DNA of 64,000 nucleotides from Rickettsiales endosymbiont of Stachyamoeba lipophora (GCF_003932735.1 NZ_CP033611.1:1215501-1279500); one strand, 5' to 3'. Numbered from the stretch's first letter, positions 17,163-26,519 are shown. The notes: generated by a model from the letters alone, not told the origin. Made by a program: numbers and translations.

Positions 17163-18158
17163 ATGAAAACATATTGTAAGGTTGGTATAATTGGTGCGGG
17201 GGATATTGGCTTTAATCTGGCAGAAATTCTTGCATTAAAAGGTTATGATGTAATTATTTATAATCGTTACCATAAGGTAGAAGATAAGCCTAGTCCTTAT
17301 TGGCTCTCTAAAATGGGCAGGTTAATGGATATTAATGATGCACTTCAGTTACCCGGATGCGGCAAAGTAAGCTTAGTAAGTGATTTAAGTGAATTAAGTG
17401 GCGTAAATTTTATAGTTATTACCACTGGGGTTAAGCGCACTTCTAATGATGAAACTAGAGAAGAGCTTGCAGGTAAAAATGCTGTTATTATGCAATCTTA
17501 TATAAATTTTATAGCAGATCATCCAATGATATTAGTGTTGATGGTAGCAAATCCGGTGGATTTTTTAACTAGTTATTTAATTAGAATGGTTGCAAAAAAA
17601 TCTGGTAAGAAAGAAAAGGAGATTGCTAAAAAAATTGTAGGTGTAAGTTATGTGGATACTATGAGGTTAATCAATGCTGTTAAAGAATTTATCCATAATA
17701 AATTTCCTGAGCTTGAAAATCCGGTAGTAGAAGGAATTGCAATCGGTGAACATGGTCCTAATATGGTGCCTTTAATGAGTGGTGTTACTATTAATGCTAA
17801 ACCATTAACTGAATTCGCGAGTTATGAACAGATCCAAGAAATAAGTAACCAGACAATACTTAGGGGTAATGATATTATTAAGTTAACAGGAACTTCTTCT
17901 GTTCTTGGTCCCTCGCATGCAGCTATGCACATGATTGAACAGATTGATGGCCATGCTAAAGTGCGGATTCCTTGTTCAGTTTGGGATGGAAAACGAGCAA
18001 TGGGCCAGCTTACCGAATTTTTAGCCCGAGAAGTTAATACCATTATAAGCGTTAAGCAAAATAGCACTGAGCGGCAGATGATTAATAATTGCCAAACAGT
18101 ATTAGATAATCAATATCAAGTTATTACCGAGCTTTTAAAGCCATCAATAAAAAGTTGA
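17163..18158 (+). CDS. Divergent malate/lactate dehydrogenase family protein
   Basis: NAD(P)-dependent 2-hydroxyacid dehydrogenase fold of 331 residues. The dinucleotide site GAGDIG is at 11-16. The catalytic set is intact: Arg92 and Arg99 in the substrate loop (an MDH-type Arg at the specificity position), Asn130, Asp165, Arg168 and His197 (in IGEHGP). Two features are odd. The acidic residue that normally binds the adenine ribose is Asn34, followed by Arg35, and about ten extra residues follow (YHKVEDKPSP region). This suggests altered cofactor preference, possibly NADP(H). It is unlike a normal citrate-cycle Mdh, so the true substrate is uncertain. It is followed by a periplasmic binding protein gene 51 bases downstream. 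Confidence 0.75.
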   Translation: MKTYCKVGIIGAGDIGFNLAEILALKGYDVIIYNRYHKVEDKPSPYWLSKMGRLMDINDALQLPGCGKVSLVSDLSELSGVNFIVITTGVKRTSNDETREELAGKNAVIMQSYINFIADHPMILVLMVANPVDFLTSYLIRMVAKKSGKKEKEIAKKIVGVSYVDTMRLINAVKEFIHNKFPELENPVVEGIAIGEHGPNMVPLMSGVTINAKPLTEFASYEQIQEISNQTILRGNDIIKLTGTSSVLGPSHAAMHMIEQIDGHAKVRIPCSVWDGKRAMGQLTEFLAREVNTIISVKQNSTERQMINNCQTVLDNQYQVITELLKPSIKS

Positions 18159-18209
18159 CGCGTGCACTAGTAAGGGAGATACTTAACAAGATGTATGTGA
18201 GGAGGGAAG

Positions 18210-18980
18210 ATGAAGCTGATTTTTATATTGTTTATAGTAGCTTGGAGTAATATTGTTTATGCAACTGATGCAGTAAGTTCATCAAAAGTTATTAGTGTTA
18301 CTGCTGATCTTTGGTGCCCTTATAATTGTGATCCTGCTTCTAATGCTCCTGGTATTGTAATAGAAATTTTAAAAGACATCTTTGAGCCACGCGGGTATAA
18401 TATTAAATATTCATTGAATGAATGGACAAAAGCTATAAAACTGACCCGGGAAGGAGATTATACAGCTTTGCCGGCAACTTATAAAAGTGATGCGCCAGAT
18501 CTATTATTTCCTAAAGATCCTATTGTGACTTCTACTGCAAATTTTTATGCTTTAAAAGATAATGCCTGGCATTTTAATGGAGTTGATTCATTAAAGCGTA
18601 TCAAGAATAAAATTTTGTTAATAGAAGGTTATAGTTATGGTGAATTTATAGATGATATTATTGCTAAGAACCCTGATGGGTTTCAACGTACTAAGGGTGT
18701 TGTTGCTCTTACAGATAATATTAATGCAGTGCTTGGTGGCAATAATGATGTGTTAATTGCAGATCATAATGTATTAAAATATAATTTGTTTTTAATGAAC
18801 CAAGTGGGCAGAATAGAAGCAGTAAGCAAGCTTAAGCCTGAAGGGATCTATATAGCATTTTCTAATAAAATTAATAATGCTGAAGTTCTTCTTAAAATAT
18901 TTGAAGATGGATTCAAAAAATTAAAAGAAGAGGGTAAGCTCAATGATATGTTATTTAAGTATGGAATTATTGTAGAATGA
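18210..18980 (+). CDS. Periplasmic solute-binding protein (SBP_bac_3-like)
   Basis: A 256-residue protein with a signal peptide (about residues 1-19, ending VYA) and a type II periplasmic binding fold of the amino-acid-binding kind. Visible marks are ITADLWCPYNC near the mature N terminus, APGIVIEILKDIFEPRGYNIKY, and the closing EDGFKKLKEEGKLNDMLFKYGI, which is the usual C-terminal helix. A strong GAGGAGGG ribosome site precedes the ATG. No permease or ATPase lies beside it, so it could serve a transporter elsewhere or a sensor. dprA starts seven bases after its stop. Confidence 0.75.
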   Translation: MKLIFILFIVAWSNIVYATDAVSSSKVISVTADLWCPYNCDPASNAPGIVIEILKDIFEPRGYNIKYSLNEWTKAIKLTREGDYTALPATYKSDAPDLLFPKDPIVTSTANFYALKDNAWHFNGVDSLKRIKNKILLIEGYSYGEFIDDIIAKNPDGFQRTKGVVALTDNINAVLGGNNDVLIADHNVLKYNLFLMNQVGRIEAVSKLKPEGIYIAFSNKINNAEVLLKIFEDGFKKLKEEGKLNDMLFKYGIIVE

Positions 18981-18987
18981 AATTAAA

Positions 18988-20142
18988 ATGCAAGTAGAAA
19001 TATACAAGACTAGTAGTAATTTAAACCAATTAAATTCAGAAGAGCTAATTAATTTATTGCGTATCTATCGTACCAGTAATATAGGGGCTAGAACTTTTTA
19101 TAATTTATTAAAAATTAATAGTAATCTAGCAGAATTAGTTGAATTACTGCCAGAACTGATAAGACGTAATAAAGGTGAAATTAAAATTGCTTCTCGGCAA
19201 GATGTTTTAGTTGAAATAGATAAAACTCTGCAATATGGTGCTAGCTTTGTAACCTATCAAGATGCAAATTTTCCTAGAATTCTTAGGCAAATTGATGATT
19301 GCCCGCCTGTTTTAACCATTAAGGGAAATCCTGAATTGTTTAATCAAGATTCAATTGCAATAGTTGGTTCAAGAAATTGTTCTCATAATGCGGCATTAAT
19401 TGCACAAAAATGGGCAAAGAAGCTTGGTGAGGAAACGGTTATTGTTTCGGGTTTAGCCAGAGGAGTGGATAGGTTTGCGCATTTAGGATCAATGGAAAGT
19501 GGAACTATTGCGGTAATTGCAGGGGGAATTGATGTAATATATCCTCAAGAGAATAAAGATATATATAATAAAATTGCAAAAAATGGACTTGTTATAGCTG
19601 AAATGCCTTTTGGGATGCAGCCAATAGCCAAGCATTTTCCTAAAAGGAACCGTATTATTTCTGGTTTGTCACTTGGTGTGTTAGTGGTTGAAGCAAGCTT
19701 ACAATCTGGTTCGCTAATTACTGCTCGCTTTGCCGCCGAACAAAATAGAGAGTGTTTTGCTATACCCGGTTCGCCTTTTGATCTAAGAGCAAAGGGTACC
19801 AACAAACTTATCAAAGAAGGTGCTTATTTGGTTGAATCTGCTGAAGAAATATTAGAAATTTTATCACAAAGTTTGCACAGGTGTGTGGCCAATGAAGATA
19901 GTGCTGTCTTTGTTAATAGTATGCCGGGACTCACAGTTTTGCCTGATGAACAAGAAACATTAAAAGTTAAACAACAATTGTTAAATTTGTTAAACTATAC
20001 ACCCGTAAATATTGAATCATTAATATTAATGCATAATTTTGATTGGCAATTATTAAATATTGCATTAATTGAACTAGAGATAGCCGGTGAAATTGAAAGA
20101 ATTGCCAATAACTGCATTATAAAAAAATATAAAATTGATTAA
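18988..20142 (+). CDS. dprA: DNA-processing protein DprA/Smf
   Basis: Cytoplasmic protein that loads RecA on incoming single-stranded DNA in natural transformation and is widely kept in other bacteria. The Rossmann-type core contains IAIVGSRNCS, VSGLARGVDRFAH, GGIDVIYPQEN, KRNRIISGLSLGVLVVEA and a SGSLITARFAAEQNR motif. An N-terminal helical part and a C-terminal winged-helix-like domain (about 320-384) flank the core. At 384 residues it is full length. It is followed by topA after two bases; dprA-topA linkage is common in Alphaproteobacteria, with plsY often upstream, but here plsY lies by phaC. Confidence 0.95.
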   Translation: MQVEIYKTSSNLNQLNSEELINLLRIYRTSNIGARTFYNLLKINSNLAELVELLPELIRRNKGEIKIASRQDVLVEIDKTLQYGASFVTYQDANFPRILRQIDDCPPVLTIKGNPELFNQDSIAIVGSRNCSHNAALIAQKWAKKLGEETVIVSGLARGVDRFAHLGSMESGTIAVIAGGIDVIYPQENKDIYNKIAKNGLVIAEMPFGMQPIAKHFPKRNRIISGLSLGVLVVEASLQSGSLITARFAAEQNRECFAIPGSPFDLRAKGTNKLIKEGAYLVESAEEILEILSQSLHRCVANEDSAVFVNSMPGLTVLPDEQETLKVKQQLLNLLNYTPVNIESLILMHNFDWQLLNIALIELEIAGEIERIANNCIIKKYKID

Positions 20143-20144
20143 TT

Positions 20145-22667
20145 ATGTCCAAATTACTGATTGTTGAATCTCCTGCTAAAGCTAAAACTATTAATAAATA
20201 TTTAGGTAATGAGTTTGAAGTTTTAGCCTCATATGGTCATATAAGGGATTTACCTTCAAAATCAGGTTCGGTTATTCCACAGGATAACTTTAAAATGATT
20301 TATGAAGCAAATCCAACTTCTTCTAACCATATAAAAAAAATTGCTGATTGCGCTAAAAAGGTGGATGAAATTTATCTGGCAACTGACCCTGACCGTGAAG
20401 GTGAAGCTATTTCATGGCATATTATCGAAATTTTAAAACAAAAGAAAATTATTACCAACCAAATTATTAAAAGAGTAGTTTTTAACGAGATTACTAAAAA
20501 TGCGGTAAAAAAGGCTATAGAAAATCCGCGTGATATAGATATGAACTTGGTAAATGCCCAGCAGGCAAGACGAGCTCTAGATTATTTGGTAGGTTTTACC
20601 CTTTCTCCATTATTATGGCGCAAACTGCCAGGAAGCAAATCTGCGGGAAGAGTTCAATCAGTTGCGTTGAGGCTTATTTGTGAACGTGAGCAAGAGATTG
20701 AAAGATTTGTATCAGAAGAATACTGGGATATCAAATGCGCATTTGAAGCGCAAAATAAGAATTTTAAAGCTAATCTAGTTGCTATTAATAATAAAAAATT
20801 GGAAAAATTTAGCTTTAGAAAGTTTGAGGATGTAGAAGCTATAGTAGAAGAATTAAAGGCTTCTAATTTTGTGGTAAGTTCAGTGGAAAGAAAAGAAGCT
20901 TTTCGTAATCCGCAAGCTCCTTTTACTACTTCTACTCTTCAACAGGAAGCTTCAAGAAAATTAGGATTTTCTGCTAAGCTTACCATGCAACTTGCCCAAA
21001 GATTATATGAAGGGGTGAATGTTAATGGGGAAAATATAGGGCTTATTACTTATATGCGTACCGATGGGGTACAAGTGTCAGAAGAAGCTGTAGAGCAGAC
21101 TAGGAGGCATATTGGTAGTAATTTTGGTGCAGAATATTTGCCAAAGAGTGCTAAGGTTTACCAAACTAAAGCTAAAAATGCTCAAGAGGCGCACGAGGCT
21201 ATAAGACCTACTAATGTTAGTTATTCTCCTGATAGTATTGCCAAGTCGTTGGATGAGCTGCAATATAAATTATATAAGCTTATTTGGCAGCGTATGGTTG
21301 CAAGTCAAATGAATCCTATGGTGCTAAATGTATTAACGGTAAATATTGAAGATCAGTCGCGTAAATATCAATTAAGATCTTCTGGTTCAACTGTTAAATT
21401 TGATGGTTTTTATAGGGTATATCAAGAAGGAAAGGAAGAAGAGGATGATACGCAGGATGAAATTAAATTACCTAATTTGAATGCTAATGATCTACTTAAG
21501 CTCCATGAAGTAATTCCTGCTCAGCATTTTACCGAACCTGCTCCTAGATATAGTGAAGCAAGTTTAGTTAAAAAGCTAGAAGAGTTAGGAATAGGAAGAC
21601 CTTCAACTTACGCTTCAATTATCTCTGTTCTGCAAGAAAGAAATTATGTAATTTTTGAGAAAAAAAAGTTTATTCCTGAAGAGCGCGGAATGTTAGTAAA
21701 TGCATTCTTAACTAAGTTTTTTGAAAAATATGTTGAATATAATTTTACAGCAGAACTTGAAAATGGTTTGGATGAAGTTTCAGCAGGTAAGCAAGACTGG
21801 AAAAATTTATTAAACCAATTTTGGGTGGATTTTGAAAACCAAGTATCCGAAATTGGCAAGAAAAAGATGGAAGAGGTGCTTAAGGGTATAGAAGAGCTGA
21901 TAGGTGATCATATATTTAAACCTAGTGAAGCTAATCCTAATCCTACTAAATGTCCTGAATGTGATGATGGTACTTTAGGACTTAAGCTTGGTAAATTCGG
22001 AGCTTTTGTAGCTTGTAGTAATTATCCGGAATGTAAGCATACTGCTAAAATTGAAAAAGAAAATGGTGAAGAAATTTCTGCAAATGAAGACAGTATTGAA
22101 GGCGAGATTAAGTTACCTAAAGTATTAGGCATGAGTAAGGATGGGTTTGAACTGTCTTTAAGAAAGGGGCCGTATGGATATTATGTTCAAAAGGGCAATG
22201 AAGAAAAAAATGATAAAAAAGAAATAAAAAGGGTGGCTTTACCTAAAAACATCACGCCAAGTAACCTATCGTATGACCAAGCTCTTATGCTTAGTGAATT
22301 GCCTAAGGAAATAGCAATATTCCCTGATACCAATAAACCAATCATGATTGGAATAGGTAGATTTGGACCTTACCTTGCGCATGATAGTAAATTTATTTCG
22401 ATTTCTCGAGAAGATAATTTTATATTAATGGATAAAAACCGTGCTATTTCACTGGTTGCTGATCATCTTGAAAAAAGCCATAATGCGCCAAAAAAGCAAA
22501 AAATTCTTAAAGAATTTGAGGATATACAGATTATTCAGGGTGCTTTTGGAGTAAAATTCCTAGTGCAAGGAGATGTCAAAATTAAGCTTGATAAAAAGAT
22601 TGATGTTGAACAGGCAACTAAAGAAGAATTACAATCTATAATTGCAAAAAAGAAAAAATCTAGTTGA
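20145..22667 (+). CDS. topA: DNA topoisomerase I
   Basis: Type IA topoisomerase that relaxes negative supercoils. The TOPRIM domain opens with LLIVESPAKAKTINKYLG and has ATDPDREGEAISWH. The catalytic Tyr is residue 303 in ITYMRTDG. One four-Cys zinc finger lies at about 603-630 (CPEC ... CSNYPEC), followed by topoisomerase C-terminal repeats with FGPYLAHDSKFIS. At 840 residues it is complete. It starts two bases after dprA. Confidence 0.98.
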   Translation: MSKLLIVESPAKAKTINKYLGNEFEVLASYGHIRDLPSKSGSVIPQDNFKMIYEANPTSSNHIKKIADCAKKVDEIYLATDPDREGEAISWHIIEILKQKKIITNQIIKRVVFNEITKNAVKKAIENPRDIDMNLVNAQQARRALDYLVGFTLSPLLWRKLPGSKSAGRVQSVALRLICEREQEIERFVSEEYWDIKCAFEAQNKNFKANLVAINNKKLEKFSFRKFEDVEAIVEELKASNFVVSSVERKEAFRNPQAPFTTSTLQQEASRKLGFSAKLTMQLAQRLYEGVNVNGENIGLITYMRTDGVQVSEEAVEQTRRHIGSNFGAEYLPKSAKVYQTKAKNAQEAHEAIRPTNVSYSPDSIAKSLDELQYKLYKLIWQRMVASQMNPMVLNVLTVNIEDQSRKYQLRSSGSTVKFDGFYRVYQEGKEEEDDTQDEIKLPNLNANDLLKLHEVIPAQHFTEPAPRYSEASLVKKLEELGIGRPSTYASIISVLQERNYVIFEKKKFIPEERGMLVNAFLTKFFEKYVEYNFTAELENGLDEVSAGKQDWKNLLNQFWVDFENQVSEIGKKKMEEVLKGIEELIGDHIFKPSEANPNPTKCPECDDGTLGLKLGKFGAFVACSNYPECKHTAKIEKENGEEISANEDSIEGEIKLPKVLGMSKDGFELSLRKGPYGYYVQKGNEEKNDKKEIKRVALPKNITPSNLSYDQALMLSELPKEIAIFPDTNKPIMIGIGRFGPYLAHDSKFISISREDNFILMDKNRAISLVADHLEKSHNAPKKQKILKEFEDIQIIQGAFGVKFLVQGDVKIKLDKKIDVEQATKEELQSIIAKKKKSS

Positions 22668-22786
22668 AATATAAAGAAATAAATATATCTTTAAATTTAA
22701 ATTTTTTACTATTGCAACTGCTGGTAAAAAATGTTAACTTTTAAGTATCAATAAGTAATTTAACTTGTAATAGACGTGGGGTCAAA

Positions 22787-23254
22787 ATGTCAGCTAATCC
22801 TTATATGGACATGTTTAATAATATGATGAATGTAATGCCAATGATGAATAATTTCATGAATATGTGCAAAATGCCAAACATGGATACAAATAATAATATG
22901 ATGAACATGAAAAAAGTGATGGATTCATGCTATCAAACTAATCAAACTATTGCTTCATGCATGCAAGCGATCATGAGAACTCAATCTGAAATCATGCAAA
23001 ATAACATGAGCCAAGCTTTTGATATGGCTAAAGATTGTACCAATATTAATGGTGAAAATTTAGTGCAAAAACAAGCAAAATCATGTCAGAACATGTTTGA
23101 TAATGCAGTTTCATCAACTAAAGAAATGGCTCAAACCATGAATAAAGCTTGTATGGAAATGTTTGAAGTTATGACCAAAAATGCAGCAGAATGCATGAAT
23201 GACAATATGGGTCAATTTGGTATTAACGCCAATAATAAAAAGAAATCTGCATAA
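22787..23254 (+). CDS. Phasin-like protein, Met- and Cys-rich
   Basis: A 155-residue predicted all-helical protein. The layout from about residue 40 onward, with MQAIMRTQSEIMQ, then AKDC, QKQAKSCQNMFDNAVSSTKEMAQTM and MFEVMTKNAAECMND, matches alphaproteobacterial phasins, which coat polyhydroxyalkanoate granules. The composition is unusual: 29 Met and 7 Cys, plus many Asn. The N terminus (residues 1-40) is almost a Met-Asn repeat. A PHA synthase gene at 41058-42815 supports the role. It has a GTGGGG ribosome site and a strong terminator, consistent with an abundant single-gene transcript. The alternative is an unrelated Met-rich helical protein. Confidence 0.7.
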   Translation: MSANPYMDMFNNMMNVMPMMNNFMNMCKMPNMDTNNNMMNMKKVMDSCYQTNQTIASCMQAIMRTQSEIMQNNMSQAFDMAKDCTNINGENLVQKQAKSCQNMFDNAVSSTKEMAQTMNKACMEMFEVMTKNAAECMNDNMGQFGINANNKKKSA

Positions 23255-23277
23255 GATTTTAATATTGTAAATAAAAA

Positions 23278-23305
23278 AAGAGCCTTAATTGAAGGCTCTT
23301 TTTTT
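23278..23305 (+). terminator. Strong terminator after the phasin-like gene
   Basis: Nine-pair stem AAGAGCCTT (23278-23286) with AAGGCTCTT (23292-23300), loop AATTG, then a run of T. It can also serve the minus-strand gene ending at 23363, because A7 lies on the other side. Confidence 0.9.
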
Positions 23306-23362
23306 ATTGGCCAATCACACTACTTTAAATTTAAGATTGTACCCAAGTAATAGTTTTAATTG

Positions 23363-24301
23363 TTATAAGCTTATTTGGTCAGTAGAACTGCTAAGGTTAA
23401 TTCTAGGACTTTTAGGTTCTGTTATTATTTGTATAATTTGTTGTAGTAATAGTTTCTCTATATGATTATTTATTAACTCATTGAAGGCTGGTTTATCTTT
23501 TGAGATGAACAGCTCGTGGAGTGGTGATGATGGTAAAGGCTCCGGGTTGATTGCAGAAGTTATAGTTTTGATAATATTATTAGTCGCTATCTTTAACTGA
23601 GGGCTTTTATGTACATATATCCAATACAAGGTGAGTTCTGCTTTTGTATAAGCATCATGAGCGGTGTAAAGATGCTTCTTAATATATAACCGCATTTCAT
23701 GTTCTATGGAGCTCAAAAATTTTTGCAGATACTTGGGGGCTTTTTGCTCAGTGAGCTGTAATAATTTTTGCAGATAATCGGGGGCTTTTTGCTCAGTGGG
23801 CTGTAATAATTTTGGTTCTATATGATCTCTTTGAGTTCTAAGATACATTTTAAGATTAGCTAATAGAATATCTTGAGTTAAGAATTGTTTATAAGCATCT
23901 ATAAAGGGTAAATTTTGTTCCAAAATAGGGTTTAAATAAAGATTAAAAATATTAACAGGTATATAGAAAACAGTATGAGGTGCTAAGTGAGTAGAGGGCA
24001 CGCCATCGGCTATATCTATACAGTTTTCAGTGTTATTAAAGCTACCAAGTATAAGTTTTTTCTCTGCTAGTGAATGATACTGGTCAAAGCTATTACTCCA
24101 TAGTTTTCTACTAGTGAATTCTCCGTATTCTTTGTATCTAAAAACGGCAAATTGAATAATCGGGCCACCTCCTGTTGTTTCAGCCACCTCTTTTATTTCC
24201 CAGTTATTGGGGATAAAATATTCTTTTAATGCTGTTATTTCTTCATCTGAAAATGAAACGGTAGTAGTTTGATTATCTAATGTAAAGTTGATTGATACCA
24301 T
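23363..24301 (-). CDS. Unknown protein with 15-residue internal repeats
   Basis: A 312-residue protein that I do not recognise. It lacks a signal peptide and clear membrane spans. The N-terminal 140 residues look globular. The middle contains LLQPTEQKAPDYLQK followed at once by LLQLTEQKAPKYLQK and a third, weaker copy (FLSSIEHEMRLYIKK), so a 15-residue helical unit has been repeated. The C terminus is Pro- and Ser-rich with helical segments. It stands alone in an accessory patch with other unknown genes, which fits a lineage-specific or host-directed protein, but nothing in it proves that. Confidence 0.6.
   Translation of the reverse strand: MVSINFTLDNQTTTVSFSDEEITALKEYFIPNNWEIKEVAETTGGGPIIQFAVFRYKEYGEFTSRKLWSNSFDQYHSLAEKKLILGSFNNTENCIDIADGVPSTHLAPHTVFYIPVNIFNLYLNPILEQNLPFIDAYKQFLTQDILLANLKMYLRTQRDHIEPKLLQPTEQKAPDYLQKLLQLTEQKAPKYLQKFLSSIEHEMRLYIKKHLYTAHDAYTKAELTLYWIYVHKSPQLKIATNNIIKTITSAINPEPLPSSPLHELFISKDKPAFNELINNHIEKLLLQQIIQIITEPKSPRINLSSSTDQISL
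23721..23810. repeat. Two direct copies of a 45-bp unit inside the unknown gene
   Basis: The units begin with TTTTGCAGATA at 23721 and 23766, and differ at only a few of 45 positions. They encode the 15-residue repeats on the minus strand. Near-identity at the DNA level indicates recent duplication. Confidence 0.85.
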
Positions 24302-24587
24302 AGCGGGTTACTCTTCGTTTTAATTGGTTTTAATTTATTTGTGAGTGAATAAGATATTAGAAACTTTATTGATATTATGGGCAATAATTTAGTTAGATTA
24401 AGTTGCAGAATTTTTTACTTATAAAGGATAAATAAGCTAAAAACTTATAGAATAAGATCAATAGTTACATGATCCGAATAATTTTTATAGAGAGAGTCTT
24501 TAGATTTAGTGTGCTTGCTGAGATATAAACCCTATTTTCTTCTGGTTATAAAAGTAACTTGTTATTAATAATAATTATCTTGTAAGC

Positions 24588-25418
24588 TTGGTTCCTCATT
24601 TCATAGGAGAAAAAAATTCTTTAGAAATCTTCAACATGTTATTTGATAATATACCTAGAATTCCTGATCTAATCTTTAGAACTTCTACATATGACCTTCA
24701 GGATAAAACGAGCATCCAATTCTATAGCGGAGAAACTATTGCGACCTTGCTTTTGAGGACAAATCAGGTCGGTCTCTTGCAAGCCTGTTATAATAAATTT
24801 CCTGGGCTGATAGCAAATGTTGCAGATACTGTAGAACATGCCGCAAATAAAAATGTACCACAAGAGACGAAAGCTTGGGTTTTAGATCCTACAAACCAAG
24901 CTTTATACAAAAAAGCATTTGAAAAAGCTAATTTACCGCAACGCAGTACTCTGCAATCCTCTACTCAAACAACACCTATTCAAGCACCACAACAACCATC
25001 AGCTGGCATACCAGCTAAAGATGGCTACCGGGCTGCTAGTAACCATAACAAACCATCTCAGTTTAGCATTAATAATGTACAAACTGAGCAAAAGTCTGCT
25101 CAGGAATCAATGGGCTTAGTAACAAAGATTTTTTTAATAATAACTCTTCCTTTATGGGTGATTCCTAAAATCATATATAATGTTATAGTGAAGCAACCTG
25201 CCTTAGCTGGGTTAAAAGAGCTTTTTACTTCCTCAAATTTATTACCTGGGATTCAAGGTTCAAGCAAAAAACAGGAAACTGTGCCTGGTACAAAAAATCC
25301 AACTTATACCGCTCCTTTAGAAGCGATTAACCAACTTAAAAACAAGCAAGGACAACCGAGAGCTAACCAAGCTGGTGCCCATATAAACTACAGTCCAAGA
25401 GGAATGGATGGGCCTTAA
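24588..25418 (+). CDS. Unknown protein with C-terminal membrane segment, possibly truncated
   Basis: A 276-residue frame beginning at a TTG; the first ATG is at 24636. Neither start has a good ribosome site. The first 90 residues look helical and faintly ankyrin-like (GETIATLLLRTNQVGLLQACYNKFPG). A Gln/Pro/Ser/Thr-rich linker follows (about 113-170), then one hydrophobic helix (about 180-202, IFLIITLPLWVIPKIIYNVIV) and a polar tail. This order, repeat-like domain, disordered linker and single membrane helix, resembles the ankyrin-like protein at 50857-52812. An in-frame stop at 24555-24557 blocks extension, so the N terminus may have been lost. Function is unknown. Confidence 0.5.
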   Translation: MVPHFIGEKNSLEIFNMLFDNIPRIPDLIFRTSTYDLQDKTSIQFYSGETIATLLLRTNQVGLLQACYNKFPGLIANVADTVEHAANKNVPQETKAWVLDPTNQALYKKAFEKANLPQRSTLQSSTQTTPIQAPQQPSAGIPAKDGYRAASNHNKPSQFSINNVQTEQKSAQESMGLVTKIFLIITLPLWVIPKIIYNVIVKQPALAGLKELFTSSNLLPGIQGSSKKQETVPGTKNPTYTAPLEAINQLKNKQGQPRANQAGAHINYSPRGMDGP

Positions 25419-25976
25419 AGCTTAGCTGGTTATTATATTTAAGCATCCTTGGTTTTGATTAACCTTGGATGCTTTTTATTGCATGGCTTAGGTTAAAGGA
25501 AGAGAGCTGACCAAGCATGAGAGATAGCGCCAGTTTAAATGATTAAAAAGAATCAAAATATAATGTATGTTAAGTTTAAGCTTCTTTTGGAATTTTCCGA
25601 GGGGGTTAGGGGTGGTAGAGTAAGACGGTAGAAATCTGGGCTGGCGGCCTTGTCTTTATGAGCTATTGAGCTTTATTCAGTATCAACTCTTGTCATCTGA
25701 TAAATGCAATGCCCATAATTTATTATATATAAGTTTAAATTAGGTTCATGATAAGATTGCAATTATAGCAAATAATAAATAGCTAGCGCTACAGCGAGTT
25801 ATTTCAGAAAATGCTTATCCATTAGAAAAAGTTTTTATGATTTGCTCTTCCCTTGCCAAGTGGTAGAATAAAAATGGCCTTCTTTTAGATAGTTGCGTTA
25901 AAGCTCACATATCGCTAACTAGTAACATTAAGTAGAGCTGCTAGTCGTTGCTACTTACCTAATATTCATGCTAAAA
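25419..25976. other. Gene-free stretch in the accessory patch
   Basis: After the terminator no ORF of convincing quality is seen for about 500 bases. A locally G-rich piece at about 25598-25670 stands out from the AT-rich surroundings, but I cannot link it to a known element. Confidence 0.5.
25441..25477 (+). terminator. Terminator after the 24588-25418 gene
   Basis: Stem GCATCC (25443-25448) with GGATGC (25467-25472), extended by GGTT/AACC after a mismatch, then T5. It starts 23 bases after the stop, and supports transcription of the upstream frame. Confidence 0.8.
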
Positions 25977-26519
25977 TTATCTTTTATGTATATCCTGTTC
26001 ATTGCTATTTTTTTGTGTAAACAGCGTTGCTACTTGCGAAGATGGTGTATTTATAAGCTTACAAGCTTGGCTGGATTGAGTTTGAGCTTGGGATAATTTT
26101 AATTTAAGCTGAGCTAGGGATTCTTCAATGCTTAAATGGGCATTAGTAATAGGCTTAATCATGCTATCATATATACTTTTTTTAAGTTTTAGATATATAA
26201 TTATTGCTGTATGTTCTTGCAATTCATCATGCGTGGTTTCAGTTTGAATTACTCCAATAAGTCCAAGTTCTCTCAGTAATGAGTGATAATTTTTTGCCAC
26301 TTCTTTAGCTTTGGTTTTTAATATATATAAGTCTTCTTCAGCCTTTAAATTAGTAATATTCTGATAATATAGATTTAAGAAGCAATAGTTAGATGTTTCG
26401 AACCAGCAGGATTTTTTGAGATTTGGATTAAAGGCTTTATCAAAATATTTTTCTAATAAAGCTTGTGAGCGAATCAATTGTTGTTCATCTGTTAAGATGG
26501 GAGCGGATATTTTTGGCAT
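25977..26519 (-). CDS. Unknown protein, paralog A of a tandem pair
   Basis: A 180-residue soluble protein with no family that I recognise. It shares a layout with the protein encoded at 26758-27318: an N-terminal SxxLLxxY-type segment, an aromatic patch (SNYCFLNLYYQN), a central helical part, a beta-like strand (HTAIIIYLKLKKSIYDSMIKPI) and then the nearly identical AQLKLKLSQAQTQS. The Ser/Gln/Asn-rich C-terminal tail (about 145-180) looks disordered. Both genes are on the minus strand, 238 bases apart. Tandem duplication with divergence is the simplest reading. Confidence 0.6.
   Translation of the reverse strand: MPKISAPILTDEQQLIRSQALLEKYFDKAFNPNLKKSCWFETSNYCFLNLYYQNITNLKAEEDLYILKTKAKEVAKNYHSLLRELGLIGVIQTETTHDELQEHTAIIIYLKLKKSIYDSMIKPITNAHLSIEESLAQLKLKLSQAQTQSSQACKLINTPSSQVATLFTQKNSNEQDIHKR

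Noticed and set aside
25598-25670. Locally G-rich stretch
   Set aside because: It stands out in base composition but contains no ORF, no repeat arms and no recognisable RNA or mobile element feature.
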